Below, one piece after another: positions 5,785-7,570 of a stretch of DNA of 7,570 bases. The DNA is from an uncultured Collinsella sp. (GTDB lineage Bacteria > Actinomycetota > Coriobacteriia > Coriobacteriales > Coriobacteriaceae): positions 1-7,570 of the forward strand of contig URTB01000065.1 of assembly GCA_900550595.1 (NCBI GenBank), read 5' to 3'. Positions within the stretch are counted from its first letter, which is position 1. Each line of letters opens with the position of its first letter. The position numbers and the translations under genes are program-made. A model generated the notes under the pieces. The model was not told the DNA's origin. It searched no databases and worked only from the letters and a program-made list of their open reading frames with translations.

Positions 5785-6270
5785 ATGGACATATCGAGAA
5801 AGACTGACTATGCCCTTCGCATGCTTGCGATGCTTGCCGAGGAGCCGGAGCGTCTGCTTTCTGTTCGCACTGCCGCCGAAGAGGTCAACGTGCCCTATTC
5901 GTTCGCGCGTTCGATCCAGCATGGCTTGGTTCAGGCTGGCATCGTGGAGAGCCTGCGTGGCGTCCATGGCGGCATGCGTCTTAAGGTCAGTCCGGACGAC
6001 GTCACCATTCGTCAGGTCGTCGAGGCCGTTCAGGGCCCTATGGTTATGAATGATTGCACCGCACCCGATGGCGACTGTGCACGCATGGGCACGTGCTGCT
6101 ATCATCCCCTGTGGGCCGGAGCTCAAGCGTTGATGCGCGACTATCTCGATTCCGTTTCGCTGGGCGATATCGTCGCTTACCGCCAGTTCCCGGCCGTCGA
6201 CCCCAAGTTTGCCGACCGCGATGCGTTTCCCGAGTACGGCGCCTATGCGTGTGCTTGCCGGGAGGAATAA
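5785..6270 (+). CDS. Rrf2-family transcriptional regulator with probable Fe-S cysteines
   Basis: This 161-residue DNA-binding regulator belongs to the Rrf2 family (IscR, NsrR, RsrR relatives). The N-terminal winged helix begins MDISRKTDYALRML (1-14), with the recognition-helix region VPYSFARSIQHGLVQAG (36-52) and the wing ..GVHGGMRL (59-66). The sensor region has Cys91, Cys98 and Cys104 (plus Cys105), spaced C-X6-C-X5-C. This is close to the three-cysteine cluster ligands of IscR-type proteins, so it probably senses iron-sulfur status, oxidants or nitric oxide. Two extra cysteines sit at the C-terminus (156 and 158, in ACACREE). GAAAGGGG (5773-5780) lies 4 nt before the ATG. The glycosylase gene follows after 21 bp and is probably co-transcribed. 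The promoter has nearby dyads consistent with autoregulation. Family assignment is firm; the bound cofactor and signal are inferred. Confidence 0.92.
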   Translation: MDISRKTDYALRMLAMLAEEPERLLSVRTAAEEVNVPYSFARSIQHGLVQAGIVESLRGVHGGMRLKVSPDDVTIRQVVEAVQGPMVMNDCTAPDGDCARMGTCCYHPLWAGAQALMRDYLDSVSLGDIVAYRQFPAVDPKFADRDAFPEYGAYACACREE

Positions 6271-6291
6271 CGCCGCATAAGGAGCATAAAT

Positions 6292-7197
6292 ATGATTCAG
6301 GACCCCTTTCGTTCGATGATTCGATCGGAAGGGGTCCTGCGCTATCGCGACCTTCCGTGGCGACGTACGCGTGACCCGTACATTATTTGGCTCTCCGAGG
6401 TCATGCTGCAGCAGACGCAGGTGCCGCGCGTGGAGACGCGCATGCCGGCGTGGCTCGATCGCTTTCCGACTGTCCGGGCGCTTGCTCAGGCCGCCCCTTC
6501 CGATGTCTTGGATGCGTGGCAGGGGATGGGCTACAATCGTCGCGCCCTGGCGCTTCACAGGGCTGCACAGTGCGTTGTGGAGGACTGGGATGGGGAGTTT
6601 CCGCGTGAGATGCACGATCTGGTCGCGTTGCCCGGCATTGGCCCGGCAACGGCGCAGGGCATCCGTTCGTTTGCATTCGATCTTCCGGGCGTGTATCTGG
6701 AGACCAACGTGCGCACGGTCTTTTTGCATCATTTCTTTCCCGATGTGCCGGCCGTTCCCGATCGCGAGCTGGTGCCGCTGATTCAAGCTGCCTGTCCGGC
6801 GGCCCCCGGTGCGGCGGCGGATGAGATTGCGCCCTTTGCCGCGCCTCAAGACGATGCCGACACGCCGCGCGCGTGGTATTACGCGTTGCTGGATTACGGC
6901 GCGTATCTTAAAAAGACGCTGCCCAATCCGTCCAGGCGGTCGGCGAGCTATAGTCGTCAGTCCAAGTTTGAGGGCTCGCGTCGCCAAAAGCGCGCCCACA
7001 TTGTGCGCATGCTGCTGGCAGCGCGCGATGGGCAGCCGGCAGGTATTACGCTCGATGAAGCCGTTGCAGGCGTTAACGAGATGGAGACGGCAGCCGGCCG
7101 AGAGCCGGTCGAGCGCGAGCTGGTCGCAAGCATCCTTGCCGATCTGGAGCGCGAGGGCTTTTGCCGCTCCGAGGGCGATCGTTGGCTGAGTGTATAG
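6292..7197 (+). CDS. MutY-like HhH-GPD DNA glycosylase without Fe-S cluster
   Basis: This 301-residue base-excision repair protein resembles the catalytic half of A/G-specific adenine glycosylase. Conserved MutY features are LPWR (21-24), DPYIIWLSEVMLQQTQV (28-44) with catalytic-type Glu36, GMGYNRRALALH (78-89), and the helix-hairpin-helix LPGIGPATA (113-121). Three differences stand out. The catalytic Asp of the usual DGNV is Glu137 in ETNV. The four-cysteine Fe-S loop is absent (only Cys94, 168 and 291 exist), replaced by NPSRRSASYSRQSKFEGS (212-229). The MutT-like 8-oxoG-reading domain is missing; residues about 230-301 look like a winged helix instead. I recall similar ETN-type proteins in other anaerobes, so this is probably a conserved clade rather than a decayed gene. 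AAGGAG (6279-6284) is 7 nt before the ATG. A strong hairpin covers codons 3-16. Substrate and activity are uncertain. Confidence 0.85.
   Translation: MIQDPFRSMIRSEGVLRYRDLPWRRTRDPYIIWLSEVMLQQTQVPRVETRMPAWLDRFPTVRALAQAAPSDVLDAWQGMGYNRRALALHRAAQCVVEDWDGEFPREMHDLVALPGIGPATAQGIRSFAFDLPGVYLETNVRTVFLHHFFPDVPAVPDRELVPLIQAACPAAPGAAADEIAPFAAPQDDADTPRAWYYALLDYGAYLKKTLPNPSRRSASYSRQSKFEGSRRQKRAHIVRMLLAARDGQPAGITLDEAVAGVNEMETAAGREPVERELVASILADLEREGFCRSEGDRWLSV
6298..6339 (+). promoter_or_regulatory. Strong hairpin within the first codons of the glycosylase gene
   Basis: CAGGACCCCTT (6298-6308) and AAGGGGTCCTG (6329-6339) are perfect 11-bp inverted repeats. Pairing continues inward through a T-G pair, C-G, G-C, one T/T mismatch and TCGA/TCGA (6313-6316 with 6321-6324), leaving a four-base loop. 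In mRNA it begins 6 nt after the start of the ATG codon, so it could hinder ribosome loading. In DNA it is a long dyad that a protein could bind. No T-run follows, so it is not a terminator. Confidence 0.6.
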
Positions 7198-7240
7198 CTC
7201 GCTCAAATCTGAAGAACGGGATTGTAGGGTTTAAATTCGC

Positions 7241-7285
7241 GGCTTGAGGGCATCCTAAAGACAAGACCGCTCAAAGCCCATGGGC
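7241..7285. other. Hairpin and palindrome ahead of rubrerythrin
   Basis: GGCTTGAG (7241-7248) pairs with CTCAAAGCC (7270-7278) with one bulged A, and GG (7249-7250) can add to CC (7267-7268). Overlapping its end is a perfect 10-bp palindrome, GCCCATGGGC (7276-7285). No T-run follows, so this is not a clear terminator for the glycosylase. No confident promoter for rubrerythrin was seen between 7198 and 7311. Confidence 0.3.
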
Positions 7286-7311
7286 GGCACGTGTTGAAGG
7301 GAAGTACACCT

Positions 7312-7570
7312 ATGGATTTTGAGAACTCTCAGACCAAGAAGAACCTCGAGACCGCTTTTGCCGGTGAGTCCCAGGCACACACCAAGTATTGCTACTATGC
7401 ATCCAAGGCCAAAAAGGACGGCTACGTTCAGATCTCGAACATCTTTGCCGAGACGGCGGGCAACGAGTCCGAGCATGCCAAGCTGTGGTTTAAGTACCTG
7501 CACGACGGTGCCGTCCCGGGCACTCTGGACAACCTGCGCGACGCCGCCGCGGGCGAGAACTACGAGTGGA
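7312..7570 (+). CDS. rbr: Rubrerythrin (N-terminal 86 residues; cut by window end)
   Basis: This is the start of rubrerythrin, a cytosolic diiron peroxidase that reduces hydrogen peroxide in anaerobes. The visible part is the ferritin-like four-helix domain: helix 1 carries Glu19 in AFAGESQAHTKY (15-26), and helix 2 carries Glu52 and His55 in AETAGNESEHAKLW (46-59). These match the spacing of Glu20, Glu53 and His56 of the classical protein. The remaining ligands and the expected C-terminal rubredoxin-like four-cysteine domain lie beyond the window, so whether it is a full rubrerythrin cannot be checked. The ATG at 7312 is preceded by AAGGGAAG (7297-7304), and the frame stays open to the edge. 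It lies 114 bp after the glycosylase, in the same direction, with no clear terminator between. Its neighbours (a redox-type Rrf2 regulator and a MutY-like glycosylase) suggest an oxidative-stress neighbourhood. Confidence 0.93.
   Translation, partial: MDFENSQTKKNLETAFAGESQAHTKYCYYASKAKKDGYVQISNIFAETAGNESEHAKLWFKYLHDGAVPGTLDNLRDAAAGENYEW

Noticed and set aside
5764..7206. 480-residue minus-strand open frame
   Set aside because: It spans the Rrf2 and glycosylase genes in antisense, is rich in Arg/His/Ala without any domain pattern, and has no ribosome site. Part of its similarity to the sense protein comes from the 6298-6339 palindrome.

Overview
This window looks like chromosomal DNA from a GC-rich anaerobic actinobacterium, most likely a gut Coriobacteriia member such as Collinsella. 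That is an inference from codon use, a rubrerythrin gene, a LytTR-type two-component system and strong AAGGAG-type ribosome binding sites. All convincing protein genes are on the plus strand. No mobile-element gene, CRISPR array or broken gene is visible.

Layout. The window opens inside a UMF1-type major facilitator transporter (to 884). A strong intrinsic terminator follows (999-1034). Next is a probable three-gene unit: a GT-A fold (GT2-like) glycosyltransferase (1056-2240), a LytS/YpdA-class sensor histidine kinase whose ATG overlaps the glycosyltransferase stop (2240-3583), and a LytTR response regulator (3656-4372). The kinase and regulator form a complete two-component system; the glycosyltransferase is translationally coupled to it. 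A YfcE-type metallophosphoesterase with distinctive codon use (4477-4944) follows and ends in a strong terminator.

The stretch 4988-5277 has no gene but is highly structured. It holds a nested hairpin block (about 5006-5088) and a 143-bp element (5102-5244) with 38-bp inverted arms differing at one position and an inner perfect 9-bp hairpin. A strong promoter, a tRNA-Asp(GTC) gene with encoded CCA and a UUCG-loop terminator come next.

The right third may be an oxidative-stress or redox neighbourhood. It has a promoter with nearby dyads, a roughly 150-nt structured leader, an Rrf2 regulator with IscR-like cysteines (5785-6270), a MutY-like DNA glycosylase 21 bp downstream (6292-7197), and the start of rubrerythrin (7312 onward, cut by the window end). 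The glycosylase lacks iron-sulfur cysteines, has Glu in place of the usual catalytic Asp, and carries a very strong hairpin over codons 3-16.

The items most worth checking are the 143-bp palindromic element, the hairpin at the glycosylase start, the variant glycosylase itself, and the glycosyltransferase/two-component pairing. None can be called a new system from sequence alone.
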